64,000 nucleotides of DNA. It comes from Aliiroseovarius sp. Z3 (GTDB lineage Bacteria; Pseudomonadota; Alphaproteobacteria; Rhodobacterales; Rhodobacteraceae). The translations under genes were made by a program, and so were the position numbers. This document shows positions 7,662 through 16,968 of this stretch, one piece after another (position 1 is the stretch's first letter; each line of letters opens with the position of its first letter). The DNA lies in NCBI RefSeq assembly GCF_029105185.1, contig NZ_JAFMZK010000008.1:62001-126000 (forward strand), written 5' to 3'. The notes under the pieces were generated by a model. That model was not told the DNA's origin. It worked only from the letters and a program-made list of their open reading frames with translations, and did no database searches.

Positions 7662-9068
7662 TCAGACCTGACCCTTTTCGGCGACATATCGTCTGAGGAA
7701 CCCCATCGTGACGGGGGCCAGCAGGAATGTAGCAAACACACAGACCATAATTGCACTCTGCGATGTTGGTGACGGGATCGACGCATATTTCAGCGATGTG
7801 TATAGCCCGACAAGGATCATGCACAGGAAGGTCAGGCCAATCGACACCGTGACCGGGCGGGGCGAGATGTTCAGGCGCCAGTGGATCAGCCCCAGCGACA
7901 GCCCAAAACCCACGAATTCGGCGATGGCAGCAATCCAGATCACTGGCAGAAGCTCTCCTGTCGTCGCAGCGGCATACCAGGCGACGGGCAGGGCCACGAC
8001 GCGGGCAAGGCTTGCAATCATCGGATTTTCGGTTTGGGCGCGGGCCAGTGAAATGGCGTTCCCACCTGCTTTGAACATGCGAAGCGCCTGCAACAGGGCC
8101 AGCCATGGCAGGATCGGGATGATCGCTTCGTATTTCGGGCCAAGCAGCAGATGCACAACCGGATCGCCCAGCAGCAGAACACCAAGCACGAACATCAGCC
8201 CCAACAGCAGATAGGACTGGATGATGGTCATCGACAGTTTATGGAACTGGCGCGGCTCTTTCTGGTTCTTCGACAATTGAGGAAGAAAGAAAGATTGCAC
8301 GCTTGTCTCTAACACAAGCGTCGGTGTCAGGGTCAGCGTGAAACCCATTGAGAACAGCGCCAATGCCTCAAGCCCCAATTCACGTCCCACCACCAACTTC
8401 TCGCCGTTGAAGATGACGAACAGAACCGCACCGCCCAACAGGATCGGCCAGCCAAAGCGGAAGGCGCGGATCATGGTCTGCCGGTCGAAGGTCATCCGGA
8501 AACGCCGTTCCGCCAACAGATGCGAAAACACCGTGGTCAACACCCATTGGACCAAGAGCGCATAAAGCATGACGCGATAGTCGCCATATATATAATGTAG
8601 CGGCCAAAGCGAAATCACCGAGATTACGGTGGGCAACAGGTGGGACAGGATATTGGGCGCATATTTCATCTGCCGTTGCAGCCGGTAGATGTCGAAATGC
8701 GTTAGGCCCGCGATGATCGGCACGATGGCCAGCAGGTGATAGGTCCATGCCAGTTCGGGGATGCCAAGAAAATTGGCCAGCGGGTGCGCAATGATGAAAA
8801 GCGCGCCGGCGGAGATGAAGCTGCGCAGGAAGTTGAACCCTTGCAGGTTGGTCTGCATGTCGGGGTTGTCGCCGTCTTCGTCCTGAATGATCATCTGCGG
8901 TAGGCCCAGAGTCGACATCATCTCGACGATGGCCATGCTGATCGCGAAGGTCGAGGCGATGCCGTAATCTTCGACGCTGATCAGGCGCGCGACAATCAGG
9001 TTCCGCACGAACAGCATCAGATAGAAGAACGAGTTCCCGGATAACAGTACAATCGCGGATTTTAACAT
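7662..9068 (-). CDS. Wzx-like oligosaccharide flippase
   Basis: The 468-residue product is an integral membrane protein with about 12-14 hydrophobic segments and matches the polysaccharide transport (PST/MATE-like) superfamily. Typical features are the N-terminal GNSFFYLMLFVRNLIVARL helix followed by SVEDYGIASTFAISMAIVEM, and SFFLPQLSK in the middle. Such flippases move undecaprenyl-linked oligosaccharide from the cytoplasmic to the periplasmic face of the inner membrane. With glycosyltransferases, an acetyltransferase and an exosortase around it, it most likely exports the glycan made by this locus. The C-terminal helix (VCVFATFLLAPVTMGFLRRYV) is intact and the length is normal for the family. 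Confidence 0.88.
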   Translation of the reverse strand: MLKSAIVLLSGNSFFYLMLFVRNLIVARLISVEDYGIASTFAISMAIVEMMSTLGLPQMIIQDEDGDNPDMQTNLQGFNFLRSFISAGALFIIAHPLANFLGIPELAWTYHLLAIVPIIAGLTHFDIYRLQRQMKYAPNILSHLLPTVISVISLWPLHYIYGDYRVMLYALLVQWVLTTVFSHLLAERRFRMTFDRQTMIRAFRFGWPILLGGAVLFVIFNGEKLVVGRELGLEALALFSMGFTLTLTPTLVLETSVQSFFLPQLSKNQKEPRQFHKLSMTIIQSYLLLGLMFVLGVLLLGDPVVHLLLGPKYEAIIPILPWLALLQALRMFKAGGNAISLARAQTENPMIASLARVVALPVAWYAAATTGELLPVIWIAAIAEFVGFGLSLGLIHWRLNISPRPVTVSIGLTFLCMILVGLYTSLKYASIPSPTSQSAIMVCVFATFLLAPVTMGFLRRYVAEKGQV

Positions 9069-9154
9069 GGTGGACTCTTATGCAGGGCTTGTCAGCGGCA
9101 TCGCCGATACGCCAGCGAACACATTTAAACAACAGAACCGAGGTCTTGTCAGTC

Positions 9155-10756
9155 TCACATCGGTACGAACCTTGGCAGTCTTGGCAGGCTTTGGGTCATA
9201 AAGTCAATCAGCCTTGCATCGGCGTCTGCCTCGGTTTCATCCGGGCGGATCGGCGTGACATAGCGCACCAGCGCCCCGTCGGTGCGCCCCTTGGTCAGGC
9301 TGTCGATCACCACACCGATCTTGGCAGTGAAGTCATTGGTCTGCCGCTTGCCGCGCTGTTCGAACCAGTAATAGACCAGTTGTTTGCTTAGCCCCTTCTG
9401 AATGACCGAACGATTGACGTGGAAGCTGCCATAGGCGGGGACGTTCGGATTAACCTCGACCGGTTCAAGGCTGAACACTTCCCACCCGCCGACTGGCAGG
9501 CAGACCTCGGGCGAATGGATGCCGCTGCCTTCGGTCTGCTTGTCATAGAAGGCCACGAACATGTTGATATAGTCGGGCGACCCCGGCGCGGCATAGGTTG
9601 TGCTCAGATAATCGGTGGCGCCCAGCACCTCTTCGATCTCGGGTTCAAGACGGGATGTGGTGCCGGACCAGTCGCCGAATTGACGGGGGAACAAGGTGAA
9701 CGGTTCGCGCTCGACCTTGACCGGATCGCCACCTTGCAATGTCATCCAGCCAACCGACACCGCCATGGTCAGAAAGGTCGCCACGGCCATCGCCTTGGAC
9801 GGCTGAATGCCCAGAAAGCGCCCGGCGACCGGGCCGAAGCCGTCGGTGTCCAGGTCAATCGCTTCGCTCAGCGGTTTGGGATCGCGGGTCATGCGTTGCA
9901 GGATGATCGCCATCAAAAACAGGATCAGGATGCAGATGACGAAGATCACCCAGCCTTCGAAGAAATGCAGAAAACCCTCGGCCGCTTCGATCCCCTGACG
10001 GTCCACCAGAATGCCGATGATGCCGATCCGAACCGAGTTCATGAGGACGGTCAGCGGTGCGGCCGAAACCAACAGCACCACCTTGTGCCAGATCGGGCCG
10101 CGATACAGGATCGCGAACAGGTATGAGAAGCTGAGGATGGGGAACAGGTAGCGCAGGCCGGAACAGGCCTCGGCGACCTGCAGCTTATAAACGCCAAGGT
10201 CGATGATGTTGCCTTCCAGAAAGACCGACACACCGGCAAGGCTGACAAACCAGACGCCCAGTTCCGAGGACAGGTATTGCAGCAGGATCGTCAGCTTCCA
10301 ATACAGGAACTGCGGCAGCGGCAGCATGAAGACCAGATGCACCACGGGCAATTGGTGGGTTCGTCCGCGCCTCCAGCCAAAGACCACCAGCACCACGCCG
10401 CCAAGCCAGATGATCATCGCATAGGTGACGATATCGGGGATGCGTGTCAGGTTGCCCAGAATGGCAATCGCCAGCGCCACCACGATGACAAACACGCCGG
10501 GCCAGCGATCCTGCACCGTCAGGTCGGGCAGGGGGGCTTTGCGCAACTCCCGCAGAAACAAGTACAGCGAGATGATCGGGATCAGCGGCCCATGGCTGTA
10601 TTCCGGCGTCGACCACGCCGCCGCCAGGGACTGAAACCCGATCCAGAACACCGGCAGGGCGCTGAGGATCAGGACGGCAAACCAAAAGATGCCAGCCAGA
10701 TTCAGATCTGGAAGCGCGTGTGTCGGCTGTTGCGGTTTGTCACTGGTGACGGACAT
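9155..10756 (-). CDS. xrtD: VPLPA-CTERM-specific exosortase XrtD, fused to EpsI domain
   Basis: An exosortase cleaves a C-terminal sorting signal (here VPLPA-CTERM) after export across the inner membrane. The N-terminal part (about residues 25-290) has eight or so membrane helices and the invariant triad of the family: Cys198 in EACSGLRYL, Arg243 in NSVRIG and His264 in GFLHFFEGW. The C-terminal part (about 320-533) is an EpsI/DUF3485 domain, with [19 protein letters not shown] and [10 protein letters not shown]. This fusion is typical of the XrtD subtype, and the VPLPA-tailed protein encoded at 13600-14169 is its natural substrate. ATG 10756 is the first ATG, preceded by GGGACAGG; the codon at 10759 is TTG. 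It lies downstream of the PrsT-like gene and upstream of the flippase. Confidence 0.93.
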   Translation of the reverse strand: MSVTSDKPQQPTHALPDLNLAGIFWFAVLILSALPVFWIGFQSLAAAWSTPEYSHGPLIPIISLYLFLRELRKAPLPDLTVQDRWPGVFVIVVALAIAILGNLTRIPDIVTYAMIIWLGGVVLVVFGWRRGRTHQLPVVHLVFMLPLPQFLYWKLTILLQYLSSELGVWFVSLAGVSVFLEGNIIDLGVYKLQVAEACSGLRYLFPILSFSYLFAILYRGPIWHKVVLLVSAAPLTVLMNSVRIGIIGILVDRQGIEAAEGFLHFFEGWVIFVICILILFLMAIILQRMTRDPKPLSEAIDLDTDGFGPVAGRFLGIQPSKAMAVATFLTMAVSVGWMTLQGGDPVKVEREPFTLFPRQFGDWSGTTSRLEPEIEEVLGATDYLSTTYAAPGSPDYINMFVAFYDKQTEGSGIHSPEVCLPVGGWEVFSLEPVEVNPNVPAYGSFHVNRSVIQKGLSKQLVYYWFEQRGKRQTNDFTAKIGVVIDSLTKGRTDGALVRYVTPIRPDETEADADARLIDFMTQSLPRLPRFVPM

Positions 10757-10989
10757 CAAACCTGTCCCTTGAATAATCTGACAATCAAATGGTTAACAGA
10801 AGTTGCATAATAATGATGTGTTTATCGGGCATTTTTGGGGCTTGGCCCATAGAAAAACCGCACCCATTGGCAAAAACCGCGGATTTTCACCGGAATGTGA
10901 GCGTGATGTTCGCGATTGCGAAACGATCAGGCCGCCGGGCGAGGACTGGTTCGCTGCCTGACCGATCCGTTCCGCAGATCATGCGTCGA

Positions 10990-13446
10990 TCAGTTGGCAT
11001 CCTCGGTTTTGGGTTCCTTCAGACGTGCGATTTCGGCATCCATCGTTGCGACGAAGGCAGGCGGGTTGGCCGGATCAATCATGTCCTTGACCTTCTCGAA
11101 TTGTGCCAGCGCCGCGTCGAAGCGAAAGGCACCGGCATAGGCCATCGCCAGATGATATTGCACCGTTACGTTGTTTTCCATGACGTCAGCGGCAGGTTCC
11201 AGATGGGCAACCGCTTCGTCATAGTTCTGCAGGCGGTAGGCGATCCAGCCATAAGTGTCCTGAAACGGTGCCACATCAGACCCGCGCAGGCGGCGGGCGA
11301 CGGTATATGCGCGCTCAAGGCTTTCGGTATCTTCGCGGTGATCGGCCAACAGGCTGGCCAGATTGTTGGCGACAATCTGGTTGCTGCTGTCCTTGGCATA
11401 AAGGTCTTCGTAAACGGCAATGGCCCCGTCAATATCGCCCGCCAGCTCAAGCTCTCCGGCCTCGACCCACGCCAATTGTGCGCTGCCCGGCACGGTTGTC
11501 CGCGCGGTGGCCAAGGTTGCCAAAGCCGCGTCCCTGTTGCCGCTGCTACGTTGCAGGCGGTAAAGTGCGGTCCAGACCTCGGCCCGTTGATCGTCTTCTT
11601 CCAGCAAGTCGTTAAAGATGGTTTCAGCCTCGGATACCCGCCCGCTTTGCGCCAGGATCGAGGCACGCACGAAGTGCAGCATCGGCGTATCGGGTGAAAC
11701 CGCCAGCAGCTTGTCGACATGATCCAACGCTTGTTCAGTGTCGTCCTGATCCAGATAACGGCGAATGATGACGATATCTGCGGTATCGACACCTTCGGTG
11801 CCCGCCGAGACAGATTCCAGGAACGAGTTCAGCTCTGTCTCGCGGTTCTGGGCAGCCAGTCGGCGCGCGGTCAGGTTGTTTGCAAGCTCGGTGGTTTGCT
11901 CTGTGTCCAGTCCGCGAAGGGTCTGCGCCACATGTTCAGTGCGACCCCAATCCTGCATGTCGACATACAAACCGCCCAACGCCGCAAGGATTTGCGCGTT
12001 CTGGGGTTGGATCCGCAGCGCACCCAGCAGGGCGTCTTCAGCAGGCAGGTGTTTGCCCTGGCTCATCAGGTGCCGGGCATAACGCAGGCTTTCAGCAGCC
12101 CCGTTGTTCGAGTTTTCGACGGCAAGCGCCAACATCTCGGACATCAGTTCTTTGTTCCCGTCGCGTTCATGGGCGCGGGCCATCAGCGTCATGATCTCGG
12201 GATCGTTGGGCGTGTCGGCCAAAGCCGCGCGCAGGGTCATGATCGCGTCCCCGGTCTGATCATCGGCAATCAGCCAATCCGCCCGACGTTTCAGGGCTTC
12301 GGTATGGGTGCTGTCACGTTCCAACACCTCCTCGATCATGGCGCGCGCGCCCACGGGGTTCCCGGTTGCGTCCAACATCCGCGCCAAACCAACTTTGACA
12401 TTGTCGGTTGAAGCCGATGGCTCTGCCCCGTCCAGAATGGCCTGCATCTCGGCAATTGCTTCCTGCTGATTGCCGGTGTCGAAATTTATCGATGCACGCA
12501 GTGACCGGTACAACGCCTGATGGGGTGATCCGCTGGCGATCAGTTTGTCCAATTCGGCCTTTGCCGCGTCGCTGCCACGAAACTCGGACAAGAAACGGAC
12601 CAGGGTGGCACCTGCCTCGGGGCTTTCGTCCTGCGGATCGACCCGCTCGCGCAGAAGAGCTTCGGCCTGGTCTGTGTTTCCGCGCGAAATCTGCCATTGC
12701 ACGAGGGCGGCCAACATTTGCTGATTTTCGGGGAATGTTTCGACCATCCTGGTCAGCTGTTGTTCGATGGCGTCTGAATCGTTGATGGCATAAAGAACGC
12801 CCAGTCGCTTTTGCAGAAACTCTGTCGATTCCGGCGCGTATTCCAATGCGGCGTCCACCGCCTGCAAGGCACGTTTCCAGTCCTTCAGGCGGATATAGTC
12901 ATCAATCACCAACCGACGCAGGCCCAGATGCGACGGGGCTTCTTCAAGCAGTTCAAGCGCGGCCTTCTGCGCCTCGCTTCTTCCGGTTTCGTTGTTGCCG
13001 ATGACGGCATCGCGATAGGCAAGGGCCACTGTCGAGATGCGTGCGGTCTGATCCTCCGGGGCCAGCTTCGCCGTATATTCACCATGGCGGCGCAATTCAT
13101 CCCAGTTGCCATTTTCGAACGCCATTTCGGCAAGCGCCTTTCGGCCTTCCAGATCATCGGGATACTGTTCGACAAGACGCAGATACTGGCTGTAAGCCTC
13201 GGCAATGTCGCCGTGGTCGCGCCGCATCTTGGCATAGGTCGCACGGGCATCGCGGTGCTTTCCGTTGCGGCTGAAGACGTTCTGGAATTCGACGGTGGCC
13301 CGGGCAACGTCGTCGTTTTCCATATGCTCCAGCGCCGCCGCGAAATGCTCTTCCGCGCGTTCCTCAGATGACTTGCAACTTGTCAGAACGGTCAGGGCGC
13401 AGGCCAGAAGGATGCCGGTGAAGATGCGATTGATCATAGGTGTCAT
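10990..13446 (-). CDS. PrsT-like TPR lipoprotein of the exosortase system
   Basis: The 818-residue product starts with a lipoprotein signal (hydrophobic LLACALTVLTSC, lipobox cysteine at residue 24), so it should be anchored in the periplasm. The rest is a long array of tetratricopeptide-like helical hairpins, for example ALEHMENDDVARATVEFQNV, HGDIAEAYSQYLRLVEQYPD, QDWGRTEHVAQTL and YDEAVAHLEPAADV. The domain plan and length fit the PEP-CTERM-system TPR protein family (PrsT). This family accompanies exosortases and is thought to serve in polysaccharide export or assembly as a scaffold. ATG 13446 and ATG 13437 are both possible; a GAGCTG lies upstream. It lies between the exosortase gene and the VPLPA-CTERM gene, all on the minus strand. 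Confidence 0.82.
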   Translation of the reverse strand: MTPMINRIFTGILLACALTVLTSCKSSEERAEEHFAAALEHMENDDVARATVEFQNVFSRNGKHRDARATYAKMRRDHGDIAEAYSQYLRLVEQYPDDLEGRKALAEMAFENGNWDELRRHGEYTAKLAPEDQTARISTVALAYRDAVIGNNETGRSEAQKAALELLEEAPSHLGLRRLVIDDYIRLKDWKRALQAVDAALEYAPESTEFLQKRLGVLYAINDSDAIEQQLTRMVETFPENQQMLAALVQWQISRGNTDQAEALLRERVDPQDESPEAGATLVRFLSEFRGSDAAKAELDKLIASGSPHQALYRSLRASINFDTGNQQEAIAEMQAILDGAEPSASTDNVKVGLARMLDATGNPVGARAMIEEVLERDSTHTEALKRRADWLIADDQTGDAIMTLRAALADTPNDPEIMTLMARAHERDGNKELMSEMLALAVENSNNGAAESLRYARHLMSQGKHLPAEDALLGALRIQPQNAQILAALGGLYVDMQDWGRTEHVAQTLRGLDTEQTTELANNLTARRLAAQNRETELNSFLESVSAGTEGVDTADIVIIRRYLDQDDTEQALDHVDKLLAVSPDTPMLHFVRASILAQSGRVSEAETIFNDLLEEDDQRAEVWTALYRLQRSSGNRDAALATLATARTTVPGSAQLAWVEAGELELAGDIDGAIAVYEDLYAKDSSNQIVANNLASLLADHREDTESLERAYTVARRLRGSDVAPFQDTYGWIAYRLQNYDEAVAHLEPAADVMENNVTVQYHLAMAYAGAFRFDAALAQFEKVKDMIDPANPPAFVATMDAEIARLKEPKTEDAN

Positions 13447-13550
13447 CAGCTCATGATAAATGGGGCCATTTGGCCGTGAAATGCGTAAATATGTTATAGC
13501 ACATATTTACCCGATTTCTGTCCGCGATCACAAGCAAGCGGTGCGGCAAG

Positions 13551-13580
13551 AAAAAAGGGCCGATTGCTCGGCCCTTTTTC
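13551..13580 (-). terminator. Rho-independent terminator after the VPLPA-CTERM gene
   Basis: The stem AAAAAGGGCCGA / TCGGCCCTTTTT with a 4-nt loop lies 20 bp after the stop codon at 13600. It has T-runs on both strands, so it can act in both directions. It separates the short VPLPA gene from the TPR lipoprotein gene. Confidence 0.85.
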
Positions 13581-13599
13581 CGTTGCGTGATCGGGTAGA

Positions 13600-14169
13600 T
13601 CAGGCGGATTTCTTACGCTTGCGCGACAGGGCGCCAAGACCGGCCAGACCACCAAGCAGCAGGAAGCCTGCGGCAGGCAGCGGAACCGGAGCGACCTTGA
13701 ATTCCTTGATGCGGAAGCTGTCAGTCGAACCATCAGCGCCGATTGTGAACGACGTCGCGATCACATTGCCGAAATAGTACGGGTTGCTGCTGGATTCGTT
13801 TGCGACTTTGGAACCGTTCACATAAATGTCGGCGTCGTCACCACGACCGAAATACGAGAACGTCACCGACACAAGGCGGACAGCGTAATCGAAGTTGAAC
13901 GTGATGGCTTCATCGACGAAACCATCCAGCTGTGCGCTGGAATCGCCGAACCCATAGACACCAAGACCACTAGCGGTTTGTGTCAGGTAATCAGCGCCGG
14001 AACCCGCGCGCCAAGGATCAATGGAACCCTGAGCGCCAACGGTGTCAAATGACCCCATCTGGCCCAGCGAAGTCACATCGCCCCCGGTTGTCAGGTCAAC
14101 AACAGTTGCGGCATTTGCGGCAGTTGCCATCATGCCCACAACAGCTGTGGTTGCTAGGAATTTTTTCAT
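13600..14169 (-). CDS. Small VPLPA-CTERM sorting-domain protein
   Basis: The 189-residue product has a Sec signal peptide (KKFLATTAVVGMMATAANA, cleavage after AANA) and a C-terminal VPLPA-CTERM sorting signal. In the latter, VPLPA at residues 162-166 is followed by a hydrophobic helix (GFLLLGGLAGLGAL) and a basic SRKRKKSA tail. XrtD is expected to process it at the VPLPA motif. The mature part (about 22-160) is rich in beta structure, with ITFNFDYAVRLVSVTFSYFGRGDDADIYVNG, and resembles the all-beta extracellular domains common in PEP-CTERM proteins. AAGGGTAAGGAT right before ATG 14169 is a strong ribosome site. It is a single-gene unit with its own terminator. A structural or adhesive surface role is likely but not demonstrated. 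Confidence 0.9.
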   Translation of the reverse strand: MKKFLATTAVVGMMATAANAATVVDLTTGGDVTSLGQMGSFDTVGAQGSIDPWRAGSGADYLTQTASGLGVYGFGDSSAQLDGFVDEAITFNFDYAVRLVSVTFSYFGRGDDADIYVNGSKVANESSSNPYYFGNVIATSFTIGADGSTDSFRIKEFKVAPVPLPAAGFLLLGGLAGLGALSRKRKKSA

Positions 14170-14387
14170 ATCCTTACCCTTCTTATTAATAGCTTAAATA
14201 ATACCAAGCTCACTCATATAATATACACCACCATGGAAAACGTATCATGCTGGCCAATATGTGTCACGATGAATTAAGGCAAATTTGAACCAAAAAGGGC
14301 AACTTTGTGGCTTTTCAAGTCGTTAGCAATGGCCTTTCTTCACGAATTGAAAGCATTGTGTAAAGTCCCGAAACAATGAGTCAGCAA

Positions 14388-16001
14388 TCACTGCGTTTGC
14401 TGGGTGACGGTGGGTAGGCCATCGGCCCCTTCAACCACCGGGTATCTGGGCATGGCCCCCCCTGTTTCGCCCTGCGCATTGAAGGTCTGGTTGCCGTGAT
14501 CCGACAGCCGCTCCCAGCCGGTCAACTCAGCGCCGTCATAGGTATATTCATCAATCCAGTCTGTGTACGGGAACAACACCGGATCATACGGCACCTCGGG
14601 ATTGGGCGAGCGGACCAGTCGCGTGATCCGCATGGCCCCTTCCGGCCCCGGTTCGTAATAACGGATCTCGTGATCGGGAAACTGCATGGACACGAAAGCC
14701 GGGGCGCTGTCATGCACGCCGTTATTTGCAATCACCGCGATGTCGACGCGGGTTGACGCGACATCGGGCGAACCGGCGATTATGTTGGCCTCTTGCCAAC
14801 CCATCGTGATGCGCGCCGTTGAACCGGCTTCGTCCAGAAGCTCGATTTCAACCCGATCATCATCTCCGCGCAGAAACACCCAGTTGAAGGTCAACGGCAA
14901 GCCGTTTGGATCGACTGTATCCTGTGCGGACACAACCATTTCGCGGCTGAAACGAGGGCTGCGCCAGACCCGTGCGATGGCCGAGGGTGTGTCGAAAAGA
15001 CGCTCGGTCAGCCCGTCACCGAATATATCTATGCCGGGTGTTGCCCCTGTTTCTTCCAGAACCGACAGGTGCACCATGGGCGGGATGCTTTCGGGCATAA
15101 TCGAATTGGCCAGCGCCACCATGCGTTCAAGGTTGATGCCTTCCGGCGGAAACACGGTTGGATGCGCGACGGCGGCCAGATAGGCCCCGCGTTCGCCGAT
15201 CTGATCACGGCTGCGCCGGAACACCATCTGCACGGTCGAGGCCAAAAGGCCGGTTTCCATCAGCTTCGCCTTCGTATCGGGGCGAAACGCGGCAAGGATC
15301 ATCGCCAATGCCTCAAGATGCGGTTGGTCTGATCCTGAAGAACCCTGCGAAATGATATAGTAGGGCGTGTTGGCCGGGTACATGTCTTTGCCCCCCGGTT
15401 CGTGGTCCTGGTAGGATGGATAGACATGGATCTGCCCGTTCACATAGTTCTGATACAGGGCTTGGGCACCGCCGGGCTGCATCCCGGTCAGAACCATCCG
15501 TGGAAGCGAGCGCGCGAAAGGACCGGCCGTCAGCGCGGTTGACGAGTTGCCGATCACTGGCGCGTTGAACAGCAAACCAAGGGCAGGGCCATAATCAATG
15601 TTCTGATCGCGCAAGATCGGGTGATATAGCAACGTGGTCAGCTGGGGGTGGCGCGCCAGATTAAGCGGCGAATGCTTGCGATCCCGGTTCTCGTACAGAT
15701 CGCCCCAGTTCCCGGCCGCTTCGCCACGGGCATAAAGCTCGCGCAGCAGTTGGTGACCCGGCAAAGGGGTCTCGGGACCAAGCACAGCCGTTGGGGCGTT
15801 ATTTGGAAAGTTGATCTGAACGATGGGACGTTCCGACAGTGGCGGGGGGGGTAGGTGAACGGGTGCAACATAGGCGCTGCCTCCGTTCACATCGACCGGT
15901 TGGGGGCCGTCCGGGGATTGTGCCAGTGCCGGGGGCGCAATTGTCAGCAAAGCGATCCCCAATACGCGCCGCAGTCCATTGAAAAACTTTATTGAATGCA
16001 T
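14388..16001 (-). CDS. Secreted protein of unknown function
   Basis: I do not recognise a characterised family. From ATG 16001 the 537-residue product has a signal peptide (basic start, then LGIALLTIAPPALAQ). A proline-rich stretch follows, then a domain with GDLYENRDRKHSPLNL, LLYHPILRDQNIDYGPALGLLFNAPVIGNSST and LEALAMILAAFRPDTKAKL. Near residues 340-450 a PKD-like beta-sandwich is suggested by VVSAQDTVDPNGLPLTFNWVFLRGD, and the end is YPYTDWIDEYTYDGAELTGW-like. The upstream frame to 16040 lacks a signal sequence and is rejected as the start. It lies next to the exosortase substrate and a membrane protein gene, so it is probably part of the surface-glycan system. A periplasmic or extracellular enzyme is possible; no catalytic motif was found. 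Confidence 0.6.
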   Translation of the reverse strand: MHSIKFFNGLRRVLGIALLTIAPPALAQSPDGPQPVDVNGGSAYVAPVHLPPPPLSERPIVQINFPNNAPTAVLGPETPLPGHQLLRELYARGEAAGNWGDLYENRDRKHSPLNLARHPQLTTLLYHPILRDQNIDYGPALGLLFNAPVIGNSSTALTAGPFARSLPRMVLTGMQPGGAQALYQNYVNGQIHVYPSYQDHEPGGKDMYPANTPYYIISQGSSGSDQPHLEALAMILAAFRPDTKAKLMETGLLASTVQMVFRRSRDQIGERGAYLAAVAHPTVFPPEGINLERMVALANSIMPESIPPMVHLSVLEETGATPGIDIFGDGLTERLFDTPSAIARVWRSPRFSREMVVSAQDTVDPNGLPLTFNWVFLRGDDDRVEIELLDEAGSTARITMGWQEANIIAGSPDVASTRVDIAVIANNGVHDSAPAFVSMQFPDHEIRYYEPGPEGAMRITRLVRSPNPEVPYDPVLFPYTDWIDEYTYDGAELTGWERLSDHGNQTFNAQGETGGAMPRYPVVEGADGLPTVTQQTQ

Positions 16002-16099
16002 GTCTAATACCCCCGGCTTCGCAGCGTAATATCGCTGCACCGTTTACGACAATATCACAATCCGGCGCGTTATGCGCGTATTGCTTCAATGCGCCGAGG

Positions 16100-16678
16100 T
16101 CAGGGTTTGCGGTGGCGCCCAAGGAACCGCTGGGCGGCGACAATCAGAATGATCGGTCCGGTGAGCTCAAATATCCGTTCGACCCAAGCGTTATTGCCCA
16201 GAAGATGGGTGTGGTAGACATGCAAAAACCGCAACACACGCAGCAGGACAAAGGCAAAAACTGCAATGATCCCAAGCAGTTCCAGCCACATCCGTGACAT
16301 GGCGTGGCGCAGGCCGATCAGGATCCAGACCACCCAGAACCCCAACATGCCCGCGATCACGAGTGCAAATGCCAGTTGCACACCGCGCCGCAGCCCGTAC
16401 CAACCCTGACCTTGGGCAACACAGCGCCCGGCCGAGGTGACAAAGGTCTGTAAATCAAGCTGCTTGTTGACCGCAAGCAGGGCCAGCAAAACTGCGGTGG
16501 ACGCCCAGAAATACCGCTCGAACCGACGCTCAGAGGAGCTGAGCCGAGCGGTCCTGACGCATCGAAACGACAGATAGGCCGCCGCGAGATACAGCAGGGT
16601 TGTTGCCCAGCCAAGAAGATCAGGATCACCAATTGTCGGGGTCCAGGTGTCGGTTATGCAGGTCCAAAATACATTCAT
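16100..16678 (-). CDS. Multi-pass inner-membrane protein of unknown function
   Basis: The 192-residue product has about five predicted transmembrane segments (LLGWATTLLYLAAAYLSF, YFWASTAVLLALLAV, LAFALVIAGMLGFWVVWIL, LELLGIIAVFAFVLLRV, FELTGPIILIVAA). Polar and aromatic motifs lie near the membrane, including WTPTIGDPDLLG at the start, NKQLDLQTF and RFLHVYHTHLLGNN. It matches no family I can name. The gene is immediately upstream of the secreted protein at 14388-16001, with a 98-bp gap, and both are read on the minus strand. It may be the membrane partner of that protein. The NRPS-PKS gene diverges from it across the 290-bp region 16679-16968. Confidence 0.6.
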   Translation of the reverse strand: MNVFWTCITDTWTPTIGDPDLLGWATTLLYLAAAYLSFRCVRTARLSSSERRFERYFWASTAVLLALLAVNKQLDLQTFVTSAGRCVAQGQGWYGLRRGVQLAFALVIAGMLGFWVVWILIGLRHAMSRMWLELLGIIAVFAFVLLRVLRFLHVYHTHLLGNNAWVERIFELTGPIILIVAAQRFLGRHRKP

Positions 16679-16968
16679 GGTATTCGATTGAGTCTCTGTT
16701 GAATTTTGCTGCCGTTTCGGGTTGCCCGGCGATACATCGTCGCGATACTTTGACGAACTATGTCAGATTTGCCATGGTGTTACGGGCCCTTATTGACCAA
16801 TTTTTTGCTCATTGGGGCGCTACCGCTGAACAGTGTCGTCGATCATCCCAGATTGTTCACACAACGGATTATTCACGTGTGTTTTCGCGGCTTGGTGATA
16901 TCATCGCTGTGTTTGTACTTCTTGTTGCCAATATTTCAGTTTTTAACCTTTATCGTCAAAGTTAACAG
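16679..16968. promoter_or_regulatory. Divergent intergenic region before the NRPS-PKS gene
   Basis: A 290-bp gap separates the membrane-protein gene (minus) from the hybrid megasynthase (plus). Its last 150 bp are AT-rich, with TTGCCA near 16926 and TTTATC 18 bp later as a weak sigma-70-like pair ahead of the ATG at 16969. I see no strong ribosome site and no convincing lux, fur or FNR box. Confidence 0.35.

Noticed and set aside
16679-16968. lux-type or sigma-54 promoter upstream of the NRPS-PKS gene
   Set aside because: No clear inverted lux box and no TGGCAC-N5-TTGC pattern could be found.
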